A DNA stretch of 64,000 nucleotides from Candidatus Nitrospira nitrosa (GTDB lineage Bacteria > Nitrospirota > Nitrospiria > Nitrospirales > Nitrospiraceae): NCBI RefSeq assembly GCF_001458735.1, contig NZ_CZQA01000001.1:186001-250000 (forward strand). The letters run 5' to 3'. A model generated the notes under the pieces. It saw only the letters and a program-made list of their open reading frames with translations, ran no database searches and was not told the DNA's origin. Made by a program: the position numbers and the translations under genes. This document shows positions 26,850 to 35,615 of the stretch, one piece after another; position 1 is the stretch's first letter, and each line of letters begins with the position of its first letter.

Positions 26850-27977
26850 TTAGTCTAGGAACTCTCGATTGATAACGGCCGCCACTGTAAAGAGTGCGAT
26901 CACGACCATAATCGCGATCCAGATAATCAGCGCAATCGGTCGCTTAAAAATATTCCGTTCAGGATCCTTATCGAAAAATGGAAGCGCGACCATCAGCCCC
27001 ATAAATAGGACCGGCAGTGCAACCGCTCCCATAAACTGGCCGAACTGCCCAGCGAACAGCTTCAGTCGCAGCAGCTGGAAGTAGAATAAAAAGTACCATT
27101 CCGGCTCTGGATGGTACTCCCCAGGATCAGGAGTCGCCTTGTCAAGCAGCACAACAGGTTCCCAAAGAGCCAAGGCACAAAGGCCGACAAAGACGAAAGC
27201 CATCCCAACGATGTCTTTCCAAATTTGACGGGGAAAGAAATAGTCGGTTTTGGCTTGGATTTCTTCCTTTGTCCCTTTAAAGGGACCAGCTGGGGCCGCC
27301 ACACGAAACAAGAAGATGTGTAGCCCTGCCAAAGCCATCAACGCCGCAGGGAGAATCATGACGTGGAGAACAAAAAAGCGGCTCAACGTCATCTGCCCTG
27401 GACTCGCACCGCCCTTTAAAAACCTTGCGATAAAATCGCCGACGATCGGTGTTTTATCCAGAATCTCAACACCCACAAGTGTCGCCCAGAATGCCCGTTG
27501 ATCCCAGGGCAAGAGATACCCGGTAAAACCAAATGTAATCACGATTCCAAAGAGAGCGATCCCAACCAGCCAGAGAAGCTCTCGAGGTTTTTTATACGCC
27601 CCCCAGAGGAAGACCTGGGACATATGTGCAAACACACAGACAACCATCGCGCTGGATCCCCAGAAATGGTAGCTGAGCAAGAACCAGCCGTAATCGACAT
27701 CGTGGATAATATACTGCGTGCTATCGTATGCGTGGTCCGCGGTCGGCACATAGTAAAACATGAGCATGGTACCAGTGACCGCTTGCATGGCGAAGATAAA
27801 CAATAAGATCGAACCAAACACGTAGGCCCAACGCGAGCCTCCCGGAATTGGCTCATTAAGCATCTTTGCCTGCATTTCCTTGAGTCCAAGCCGCTCATCA
27901 AGAAAGGCAAGAACCTTTTCACTGGTGCTGGGCTGATGGTCTGGGATCACAGCAGGCGATGAGTGTTTCATATCCAT
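26850..27977 (-). CDS. Cytochrome b of a bc-type complex
   Basis: The 375-residue protein joins the b6 part and part of the subunit IV region in one chain. The four haem-ligand histidines are His104/His118 and His205/His220, spaced 13 and 14 residues apart; the 14 spacing in the second pair is the cytochrome b6 type. The quinol-site motif PEWYF is present (PEPEWYFLFYF). The motif around the first ligand, SYHFWGSS, differs from the common HR.GA. It receives electrons from quinol and passes them to the Rieske protein encoded just upstream (12-base gap). Confidence 0.95.
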   Translation of the reverse strand: MDMKHSSPAVIPDHQPSTSEKVLAFLDERLGLKEMQAKMLNEPIPGGSRWAYVFGSILLFIFAMQAVTGTMLMFYYVPTADHAYDSTQYIIHDVDYGWFLLSYHFWGSSAMVVCVFAHMSQVFLWGAYKKPRELLWLVGIALFGIVITFGFTGYLLPWDQRAFWATLVGVEILDKTPIVGDFIARFLKGGASPGQMTLSRFFVLHVMILPAALMALAGLHIFLFRVAAPAGPFKGTKEEIQAKTDYFFPRQIWKDIVGMAFVFVGLCALALWEPVVLLDKATPDPGEYHPEPEWYFLFYFQLLRLKLFAGQFGQFMGAVALPVLFMGLMVALPFFDKDPERNIFKRPIALIIWIAIMVVIALFTVAAVINREFLD

Positions 27978-27989
27978 GATGCTACGCGC

Positions 27990-28925
27990 TCACACAATCC
28001 GAATTTGTGACTTCGTGCCGGCCTTAAATTCCATATCGATGACCTCAACCTCGCCGGAAGGGGAAACCTTCACCGGCAGTGCATCCAAGCCACGGGGAGC
28101 CGGCCCATCAAGAACTTTCCCGCCCGCATCGTAGATACTCAAATGGCAGGGACAGAGAAATACCTGGCCCAGGGTCTTGTGTTGGCGCCACTTGAAGCCA
28201 CACCCAAGATGGGGGCACTTACCGGAAAATGCGATATAGGGAATATCTTTTTTATTCGTCCAGATTACCTTCCCCTTGGCGTCATGAAAGTCGACATCTT
28301 TACCCTGATATACCTTCTCCAGTAAGTCGGGAGTCGCCCGGAGTACCCAGACATTCTTCTCAACTTCGTATTCAGGCATGTACACTTCTTTGACCTGTTT
28401 CTTGTATTTAAATTGAGTTCCGACATCCTCTTGCTTGATCTTGCTCACATTCCCGACCTTAAGCCAGGCGTTGTCAAAATCAGCATACATCGGCTTCATC
28501 AGGAACCGGAGGATGGGATACGCGAGAGGCAGTCCGATCAAAAACCCAATGACATGGGTAAAGTTCATGAAAAATGTTCGACGCTTGACGCTCTTCTCTA
28601 GATCGGGAAGAGGGACCAACACCTCGCCAGGCGTGACATGGATATTATCTTCAAGATGCGAGATCTCTACCTCGTGCGTCGTGACATAGTCTTCTCGCTT
28701 GAAGGGAGGCAACGCCAAGATATCCGCAGAAGGAGCCCGGAGCTGAACCGCCTCTTCCGTGACATCCTGCACCTGGGCCATCAAGACCTGTCGCTCCCCA
28801 CTGCCGTTCATGGAGACGACGATATGACTGATTTCATGGGAAAGGGGATCAAGGACTACCCGGCTAACTTCCCCGATCTCGTGATCCGTACACCGGACCT
28901 TAGATTTCAATTTTGGTTGCAGCAT
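27990..28925 (-). CDS. PRC-barrel/Rieske iron-sulphur fusion protein
   Basis: The 311-residue protein begins with a PRC-barrel-like domain (residues 1-80: KLKSKVRCTDHEIGEVSRVVLD, HIVVSMNG), followed by a linker with one membrane span (about 118-140) and the Rieske domain. The [2Fe-2S] ligands are Cys237/His239 (CPHLGC) and Cys258/His261 (CPCHLS), with Cys242 and Cys260 for the disulphide. ATG 28925 overlaps the previous stop (TAATG), fixing the start. PRC barrels are usually found in photosynthetic H subunits and RimM, so the fusion is unusual. Confidence 0.94.
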   Translation of the reverse strand: MLQPKLKSKVRCTDHEIGEVSRVVLDPLSHEISHIVVSMNGSGERQVLMAQVQDVTEEAVQLRAPSADILALPPFKREDYVTTHEVEISHLEDNIHVTPGEVLVPLPDLEKSVKRRTFFMNFTHVIGFLIGLPLAYPILRFLMKPMYADFDNAWLKVGNVSKIKQEDVGTQFKYKKQVKEVYMPEYEVEKNVWVLRATPDLLEKVYQGKDVDFHDAKGKVIWTNKKDIPYIAFSGKCPHLGCGFKWRQHKTLGQVFLCPCHLSIYDAGGKVLDGPAPRGLDALPVKVSPSGEVEVIDMEFKAGTKSQIRIV

Positions 28926-29737
28926 TACTTTTTCTTGATTGGCTTGGGAGTATTGATTGCGGTGTTTTTGAAGGAACCTAGCCATGTGGCAAGCGCCAAC
29001 ATTTCTTTAGGATCCATGAGATCCTTAAACTTGTCGGGCATAATGCCTTTTTGCCATTCCTTGTCATACCCCTCGGCCATAAAGCTCTTGGGGTCAGCTA
29101 TTTTTTGCTGAATCTCCTCGACAGTCAACAGAGTGCCGATGTTATCCAACTCCGGACCACGCTTCTTACCGCCCTCTCCCCTCAGCTTGTGGCAGTTGTA
29201 GCATTCCTGCAATTGCCACTGCTCTTCACCAATTTTCATGATGTCGCCGGAGGCTGCGCCACCACCTGCAGCAGCGGCCTTTTCTCCAGCAGGAGGAGTT
29301 TGTGGTGCGGCTACCGCCTGCCCTCCACCTACCCCCTTGAGGCGATCCTCAAGCGCTTTCACTTGTTGATCGAGAGCCTTAGCGCGAGCAATCAGCTCTT
29401 CCGTCTTCCCTTGGGCGGACTGTTTTCGCTCTTTATCCAGGAGCTTTCCGATCTTAGCCTTTTCATCCTCAGGATCGAATTGTGGCAAGAATGACGCACC
29501 CGCGACACACACCGAGATCAGAAAGACCCAGAACGCGGTCACGGTGAGGAAAGACATCCCTCCGCTCATCACGTCCATGGTCTTTGCGTCAAGAAGCGCA
29601 AAGATCCCTGCGCCAATCACCGAGATGGCAAAGAATAAGAGCTGGAAGCTAACAGGCACTTCTTGCGAATTCGCAATGGCGACCAGCCCGCCACCGACAA
29701 TTAATCCAACCGCTAACTTTTTAAATAAGTTCCACAT
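28925..29737 (-). CDS. Membrane cytochrome c with coiled-coil linker
   Basis: The 270-residue protein has three N-terminal spans (about 8-25, 30-52, 65-85), a charged coiled coil (about 95-135, ending KALEDRLKG), an Ala/Pro/Gly linker and a C-terminal cytochrome c domain with CYNCH (179-183) and candidate ligand methionines in GIMPDKFKDLMDP. It is translationally coupled to the Rieske gene. The start chosen is ATG 29737; a GTG at 29764 is an alternative. Confidence 0.92.
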   Translation of the reverse strand: MWNLFKKLAVGLIVGGGLVAIANSQEVPVSFQLLFFAISVIGAGIFALLDAKTMDVMSGGMSFLTVTAFWVFLISVCVAGASFLPQFDPEDEKAKIGKLLDKERKQSAQGKTEELIARAKALDQQVKALEDRLKGVGGGQAVAAPQTPPAGEKAAAAGGGAASGDIMKIGEEQWQLQECYNCHKLRGEGGKKRGPELDNIGTLLTVEEIQQKIADPKSFMAEGYDKEWQKGIMPDKFKDLMDPKEMLALATWLGSFKNTAINTPKPIKKK

Positions 29738-29776
29738 GTGATTTCTCGCTGCCTCGGTAGACACTCCACAAAGTGA

Positions 29777-31489
29777 TTACTTGACCGGAACAGGAACAGG
29801 ACTCGCCTCAGGCTCTTTGGCCGGCGCCACAGACGGCCGAATGGCAATCAGAGCTGCAACTGTCACAACAGCGATAAAAAATACCGTGATCGCAGTAATC
29901 CATCCAGCAGAATATGAAAGCGTTGGAGTAAACGACTCCGCACTAAGATCCGATACCAGGCTGTAGGTATGAAAATACTTCTTCAAGAGCGAGCGTACCG
30001 CTCCCATTAATCCCATAATCCAGGTGGATGTGAACGCCAGGAAGATCAAGACGAATTGAGCTGCGAAATCAATCTTCCCCCATATAATGGTGCCCTGCTT
30101 GATCGCACGGTTGTACAAGACGAAATTGACGATGGTCACAAACACTAATGTCAAAATGGCGGACAGCTTAGCCGGCATAGACGATAAATAGTCCCAGCCT
30201 TCCGGCAATTTCATCTCATCTGGCATGTCGGTCCCTGTAGCCACAAAACCAGCAGGAGTGAGCCAGACCGCGTCACTGATGAGCATGACGATAAACCCAA
30301 TCTTGATGACCGTCCGTGCAGAAACCGTCATTGGCACAAAGCGGCCAAGGAGGAACGGCGACAGCGTTAGAGGCAGGAGGAAGGCCAGCGACATGGGGTC
30401 CGGAATCCACCAACTGTTCATGACCCACATGGTGACCGGGAGCAGGACAATTAACACAATGGGGGCCAGGATGCTTATCCGAACATTGTCAGCCCCTTCA
30501 ATACGCTTGACACTCAACCAACTGTAATAGTTGATCCCCAGAAACAAGAGCCCGATCATGATCCCCTGCATCTCAAAAAACATCGAGAGCTGATCGGCCA
30601 TCATGTAGGGGCAAAAAGAGAAGTCGTAGTCGCACATCTCGTAGGCCAACAACAGTCCAGTAAAGGGCTGTAACAACGATCCCCCGACCGCAATCCAAAT
30701 CGCGACGAACCCCATCCAATCGTAATAGGCCCGTTCTTCCTTTGTTTTGGCCGCCATGTACATATAGGCAGCAATCAGCCCGGCGATGAAACCACCAAAT
30801 GCGACGTTCCCGTCGATTCGATGCAAGCTGAGCGGAAACCAACTTTGGTTCGCAATTTTATCCCACAAGGTCGCCGCAGCAAGAAAGTCCTGCGGTGAAA
30901 CACCCTCGGCCTTCGGTGGGGTATTCATGAACGATGTGGGACCGTTGATCACAAACAGGATGAGCAGGCATACCAGGTTCAGCAGCACACCTAATGCAAT
31001 ATGACGCCCCTTCTTCTCACCCTTCCAAATATCCCAGGTATAAAGATAGGCATACATGAGAATGGTCTCGGCGATAAATAAGGCTGGATAGAGAATCGCA
31101 AAGACAACATAGAATTGATTGATAAAAGACGTGGTGAACTGGGGGTAGGCGGCAAGAAGAACAAAGATGAACAACCCGCCGGTCACTGCCGTCATACTGA
31201 AAAGAATCACCGTCACCTTGGTCACTTCTTTAGCAAGACGATCGTATCGTGCATCTTGCTTCCGATAGCCCAACCATTCGGAAATCACGACGAAGATTGG
31301 AGCTCCAAGAATAAAGGCTGCAAACAAGATATGTAGCTGCGCGACGATCCATACCGCCGTTCGATTTCCGGTGTACGGGAAGTCTACGGGAGAAATCCCA
31401 GCTTCCTGGGCAAATACGTCTGAAATACCCAAACCGCACAGCAACGCCAGAAGAGCGAGAGCCAGGAGACTGCTCGAATGTGTTTTCAC
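29777..31489 (-). CDS. CydA-like membrane protein (cytochrome bd subunit I family), copy 1
   Basis: The 570-residue protein has a signal-like N-terminus (to about residue 27) and about 14 spans. The family histidines are in IVAQLHILFAAFILG and LSLHRIDGNVAFGG. As in copy 2, the quinol Q-loop of true CydA is not evident, and an acidic and cysteine-containing loop (YEMCDYDFSFCPYM) is present. It leads the tight part of the gene run. Nitrospira genomes are known to carry several CydA-like proteins without CydB; a role inside the bc-type complex is inference. Confidence 0.9.
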   Translation of the reverse strand: MKTHSSSLLALALLALLCGLGISDVFAQEAGISPVDFPYTGNRTAVWIVAQLHILFAAFILGAPIFVVISEWLGYRKQDARYDRLAKEVTKVTVILFSMTAVTGGLFIFVLLAAYPQFTTSFINQFYVVFAILYPALFIAETILMYAYLYTWDIWKGEKKGRHIALGVLLNLVCLLILFVINGPTSFMNTPPKAEGVSPQDFLAAATLWDKIANQSWFPLSLHRIDGNVAFGGFIAGLIAAYMYMAAKTKEERAYYDWMGFVAIWIAVGGSLLQPFTGLLLAYEMCDYDFSFCPYMMADQLSMFFEMQGIMIGLLFLGINYYSWLSVKRIEGADNVRISILAPIVLIVLLPVTMWVMNSWWIPDPMSLAFLLPLTLSPFLLGRFVPMTVSARTVIKIGFIVMLISDAVWLTPAGFVATGTDMPDEMKLPEGWDYLSSMPAKLSAILTLVFVTIVNFVLYNRAIKQGTIIWGKIDFAAQFVLIFLAFTSTWIMGLMGAVRSLLKKYFHTYSLVSDLSAESFTPTLSYSAGWITAITVFFIAVVTVAALIAIRPSVAPAKEPEASPVPVPVK

Positions 31490-31870
31490 GGTGCCTCGTT
31501 GCCCCCTATCCTTTGTATACAGAAGAATCTAACGCTGAGGAGCCTATGACTCACAACTACCTCTACCATTTGCAAGCATCCACATACGTACAACGTCAGA
31601 GAACCACCAGACCAGCACTTACATCTTGACGAACTAGCCTACCTAGAACCCATGAGAACTGAGTCCCACAGCCTCCCCAAAATTGTCAAAAACCCGGCGG
31701 GAGTATCTCAGATCCGCAGTCAATGAACGAGTAAGTGAATCCCTGAGTACCTCCCGAAAAACCCCTGAGACTTCTCAGCTCTCCCATACCTCAGCGAGAA
31801 GACCACCACCAGCATGACATCGCGACCCAGTGAATTGCTTGATATGCTGACATCTCATATCGGTCGAACA
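31490..31870. other. Probable promoter region of the respiratory run
   Basis: No gene is seen in these 380 bases. A short hairpin CTGAGACTTCTCAG and a nearby CTGAGTACCTC lie around 31735-31780. It separates the cytochrome c lipoprotein gene from the long downstream run and probably holds the main promoter. Confidence 0.4.
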
Positions 31871-32353
31871 TCACTTACCGCCCACATCAACCCACTGAGA
31901 TTTTTCCACACTCCAAAACTTGCCAGGCAGACCAAAATTTCGCTCATATAACACAAGCTTCCACCGGTCATCATCCGAGAGCTTACTTTTCCACCCCTTC
32001 ATCTTCGTATTCGGCACACCCTCGGAAATCCGCCAATACCATACCGCATCAGAATAGAGCTTCATCCGTTCAGGGTTTCGAAAATCGGTAGCCCCTGCCT
32101 TGACCGGCTTCCCATCTTTTCCATGGCAGCTGGCACAATTGACATCTGGATTCGCTTCGCCCGCGAAAAGCTTGCGTCCCTCTTCCAGCTTCTGTGCATC
32201 CTCCCACCAATTCGCCGGCATGTGTTTATCCGCATACTCAGCGGGAGCCGGGGGTGGAGGCACTATCGGCCCCTCACTCTCCTGACCACCACTACAGGCG
32301 ACTAGTAATCCCAGACTCAGAGCGACCGGGACATGAGGAAATCGAAATTTCAT
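31871..32353 (-). CDS. Monohaem cytochrome c lipoprotein
   Basis: The 160-residue protein has a lipoprotein signal ending LLVACS (Cys20), a Pro-rich linker (VPPPPAPAEY) and one cytochrome c domain with CASCH. A likely axial methionine is in NTKMKGWKSKLSDD. It should be tethered in the periplasm and may accept electrons from the complex encoded downstream. Confidence 0.93.
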   Translation of the reverse strand: MKFRFPHVPVALSLGLLVACSGGQESEGPIVPPPPAPAEYADKHMPANWWEDAQKLEEGRKLFAGEANPDVNCASCHGKDGKPVKAGATDFRNPERMKLYSDAVWYWRISEGVPNTKMKGWKSKLSDDDRWKLVLYERNFGLPGKFWSVEKSQWVDVGGK

Positions 32354-32414
32354 AAACTTAGAACCACGACTTTACAGGAACAAAACGGGTACGGTGGCAG
32401 ACCAACAGCAACGA

Positions 32415-32948
32415 CTACGCCTTTTTCTTACCCTGCGACCTCCCCTTACCCCTCACCTTATCACCAGGAGAACTGAGGAGCCGAGCGCCAATTGCCCCGC
32501 CAGCCACCAGGACAGCTGCACCACTTCCCCACCAAATCCAAGACGGTGGGTTCCCTGCACTACATTCTACTCCAAAATCAACCCGGATCTTCCGATCACT
32601 TTCGAGATCTTTAACGTCGAATTCAACTTTCAAATTCTTCTGCTCTCCACGCGCTTCAATCAGCAACGGATCACCAAGATTGTCGTTATGGAGATGAAAC
32701 ATGGCTTTATAGTACCCATCCCCATTAGTTTTTACGACCTGACCATACGAAATCCTCGTGTCCTTCACGAGCACATCGGTATTCGAGACACCAACCCCGC
32801 CCTCCCCACAGACATAGCCTTCAACCATGAAGCGGTGATCGGCTTCGTGCGTCGCCGAAGTTATGGAAGGAAAACCGGCATTCAGAACGATATAACCTAC
32901 AACTACGAGTAGCCGTCCTGACGCTCTCTTACCAAACCTCACGCTCAA
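32415..32948 (-). CDS. Exported Ig-like protein with C-terminal membrane anchor
   Basis: The 177-residue protein has a signal peptide (to about residue 33), a single beta-sandwich of carboxypeptidase-regulatory type (GYVCGEGGVGVSNTDVLVKDTRISYGQ, VKTNGDGYYKAMFHLH), and a C-terminal hydrophobic span (WIWWGSGAAVLVAGGAIGARLL) with a very basic tail. This may be a surface or periplasmic accessory protein for the cytochrome complex. The basic tail could act as a sorting signal. Confidence 0.8.
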   Translation of the reverse strand: MSVRFGKRASGRLLVVVGYIVLNAGFPSITSATHEADHRFMVEGYVCGEGGVGVSNTDVLVKDTRISYGQVVKTNGDGYYKAMFHLHNDNLGDPLLIEARGEQKNLKVEFDVKDLESDRKIRVDFGVECSAGNPPSWIWWGSGAAVLVAGGAIGARLLSSPGDKVRGKGRSQGKKKA

Positions 32949-33405
32949 TTGCTTACTCGTCGCTCCTCAAAAAATGCACACCGCCGGAGCCCGAGCGCGC
33001 CGCATCGGGGCACGGGTTTCTAGCACAGCAACTGGTCTTTGTCAATGAACAGACAGGCCTTCCGAGAGGGACATGGATGCCAAGGGCATCGTTTGTTAGG
33101 ATCTAGAATACATGTATAGATGATGACGTGAGCGAGGATATGAAAACCGATCGGTCTTGTTCGCCTCTCCGTCGACACCCAACGGGTGAGGCTTCGACCC
33201 TTCGCGGGTGAAAAGAACGATCCCTGGCTGCCCTGCCATCCCCCTCGACTCAGGTAGGTTCTACTTTACTCAGTGCACCCCACGGACAGGGATGGTGCAA
33301 AGAAAATGCGATGACGAAATCTATTTCGTCCGGATAACCAGGAAAGCTGAGCCGCATCGATGAGGGGTTCGGTCGGTCACGCGCGGCTTCGCTTTTCACG
33401 GTTCG
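32949..33405. other. Intergenic region, no gene seen
   Basis: No gene, RNA or clear terminator was recognised in these 457 bases. Confidence 0.4.
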
Positions 33406-33798
33406 CTAGAGGTAGCCCCGTGTGCGTGCATCCTCTTCGACGCGAGCCGCTTCTGCGCAGCGCTCGGATTCTTTTTTCGATGCCCAGGCCTCCCACGACT
33501 TGCCGTTTGCCGTATCTTCGCCGGTAAAGGCGATCGAGATGATCGATGCGTAGGAGATAGTGCGAGGGGAGGGATTGTCCTCAGGAAAAAAATCGATTGA
33601 GGGATGCTCTCCGCTGGCGTGGCGGTTAAAGAGAAACCCGACGATGTGCTCACCCGATGCCAGCCCAAGTGTTACATCGCCACGGTAATCGAAGGCCATC
33701 TCAATGGCCTCCGCCTTTTCTTGTTCCGTGGCCGGCGTAACCATACGGCCTTCCAGGGAACCGGATGGACTGGATGAATGGCTTTTGGTATCAGTCAT
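33406..33798 (-). CDS. Small protein of unknown function near hpnH
   Basis: The 130-residue soluble protein has a core (residues 30-95) with strand-like DYRGDVTLGLASGEHIVGFLFNRH and ISYASIISIAFTGEDTA, then WEAWASKKESERCAEAARVEEDARTRGYL, a helical C-terminal segment. It looks like a small Sm-like or PilZ-like barrel plus helix, by inference. Similar small proteins occur beside hopanoid genes. It lies 65 bases downstream of hpnH on the same strand. Confidence 0.75.
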   Translation of the reverse strand: MTDTKSHSSSPSGSLEGRMVTPATEQEKAEAIEMAFDYRGDVTLGLASGEHIVGFLFNRHASGEHPSIDFFPEDNPSPRTISYASIISIAFTGEDTANGKSWEAWASKKESERCAEAARVEEDARTRGYL

Positions 33799-33863
33799 GA
33801 CAAGGCCCCGTCAAGCGTACCTAAAGACTCGTGCCATGGTTCGACGAATGACATGTGACGCAA

Positions 33864-34880
33864 TTATCGCGAGGTCGGCATTAAGGTCAACTTCGCCGTG
33901 CGCGCAAAGCCTGACACGGTGCCGAAGGTATCACTTACCGCCGAAGCCTCATATCCACAATGGACCATGCATTCGGCGCATTTCTCGTTGGCGCTTGTGC
34001 CGTAGTCCTGCCAGGCCGTGGTCTCCATTAACTCGCGGAAGCTCTTCGTATACCCTTCCTGCAAGAGGTAACAGGGCTTCTGCCAGCCGAACACATTGTA
34101 TGTGGGATTCCCCCAGGGCGTGCACTGATACTCTTTCTTCCCCATCAGAAAATCCAGGAAGAGCGGGGACTGATTGAACTTCCACGACCCCTTCGGCTGA
34201 CCGAGAATCTTCGAGAACAGCTCCTTTGTCTTGGCCTTCTTCAGGAAATGTTGTTGATCCGGCGCTTTGTGATAGCTATAGCCCGGCGAAATCATCATGC
34301 CTTCCACGCCGAGCGACATCATCTCATCAAAGAACTGGCGCACCCGGTCCGGGTTGGCATCGTCGAACAGCGTGGTGTTCGTCGTCACGCGATGGCCCAG
34401 CTTCAGCGCTTCCTTGATCGCCTTGACCGCCACGTCGTAGACCCCATCTCGGCAGACTGCGAGATCGTGCTCCTTCTTCAATCCATCCATATGTACACTG
34501 AACGTCAGATACTTCGACGGTGCGAACTCTTTGAGTTTGCGTTCCATCAAGATCGCATTCGTGCAGACATAGAGATAGCGCTTCTGCGCCACCAAGCCCT
34601 CGACGATCCGTCCGATTTCGGGATGGATCATCGGCTCCCCTCCTGGGATAGCGACGATCGGCGCACCACATTCCTCAGCCGCGGCCCAGCACTGCTCCGG
34701 GGTCAATCGTTTATCGAGCACATGGTCGGGATATTGGATTTTCCCGCAGCCAGCACAAGCCAGGTTGCAGCGAAACAGCGGTTCCAACATCAACACCAAG
34801 GGATATCGCTTGATCCCCTTCAGCTTATTCGAAAGGACGTAACTTGCCACGGTATACATCTGGGAAATCGGAACAGCCAT
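33864..34880 (-). CDS. hpnH: Adenosyl-hopene transferase HpnH (radical SAM)
   Basis: The 338-residue radical SAM enzyme attaches an adenosyl group to hopene, the first step of extended hopanoid side chains. The cluster motif is Cys38-x3-Cys42-x2-Cys45 (CNLACAGC). GGEP (IPGGEPMIHPE) and the C-terminal CAECMVHCGYEASAV segment are typical of HpnH. ATG 34880 has AGGAG seven bases upstream; an upstream in-frame ATG at 34895 overlaps the binding site. Its partner hpnG lies about 10 kb away in the shc operon. Confidence 0.95.
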   Translation of the reverse strand: MAVPISQMYTVASYVLSNKLKGIKRYPLVLMLEPLFRCNLACAGCGKIQYPDHVLDKRLTPEQCWAAAEECGAPIVAIPGGEPMIHPEIGRIVEGLVAQKRYLYVCTNAILMERKLKEFAPSKYLTFSVHMDGLKKEHDLAVCRDGVYDVAVKAIKEALKLGHRVTTNTTLFDDANPDRVRQFFDEMMSLGVEGMMISPGYSYHKAPDQQHFLKKAKTKELFSKILGQPKGSWKFNQSPLFLDFLMGKKEYQCTPWGNPTYNVFGWQKPCYLLQEGYTKSFRELMETTAWQDYGTSANEKCAECMVHCGYEASAVSDTFGTVSGFARTAKLTLMPTSR

Positions 34881-35478
34881 TCCGCTCTCCTTCACCTAAC
34901 TGATTGTACTTTTAAGAGCCCTGTCTATATCTGAACAGCTACATCAGTATAGCTGTACTTGGAGGCACAAGAATGTTCGGGATTGTAACATCTCGCCTAT
35001 AAGTCGTCAATTTCCTTATCGATCAGACCGAGAAGAGCCGCAACGAAGAATTGCCCACGGCCATCTCGACAAGCATGGGATCAACACCTATGTGACTGAC
35101 ATGATCTTTTTTTAGTAGTTTTCTGACCCGCGACAAAGATACTTCCCGCTCAGGCGAATACACGGACAGGCACAAGTCTCGTCCGTACCTTATGCAACCA
35201 TGCCTTAGAGAAGAGAATACATATTGGAAGGGCTCATCCCATCGACACAAAGTCTCCCTGTCTCAATGTCGAAAGAGAAAATCTGACGAATTATTGTTCG
35301 TCTGCGACCGAGCAGAAAGCGGTTGCTAAAGGATAAGCCACTCCACACAAAATTTACGAGGACATGGCTCAGACGTCAAGCAAAGTCAATTCCAGTACTG
35401 ACGCCGATGTCTATCCAGCCAGCTGTCGTGAAGAGCTGATTCTATCTTTAGTGGGTTACCGATGCGGGCAGCAACGTA
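34881..35478. other. Intergenic region between hpnH and tRNA-Cys
   Basis: No gene was supported in about 600 bases. It should contain the hpnH promoter. Short frames here have no family resemblance. Confidence 0.4.
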
Positions 35479-35553
35479 TGGAGGCGCCGAGCGGGTTCGA
35501 ACCGCTGCATCGCAGTTTTGCAGACTGCTCCCTTACCACTTGGGTACGGCGCC
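35479..35553 (-). tRNA. tRNA-Cys (anticodon GCA)
   Basis: The minus strand forms a 75-base cloverleaf with acceptor stem GGCGCCG/CGGCGCC, anticodon loop CTGCAAA (GCA), and T loop GGTTCGAACC, with encoded CCA. It sits 62 bases downstream of the end of the GT87-like gene. Confidence 0.96.
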
Positions 35554-35615
35554 CCGGGATCGGCATTATAATCGCTTCGTTTTCCAGAACTCAAGACAAG
35601 AACGACGCCAGCATA

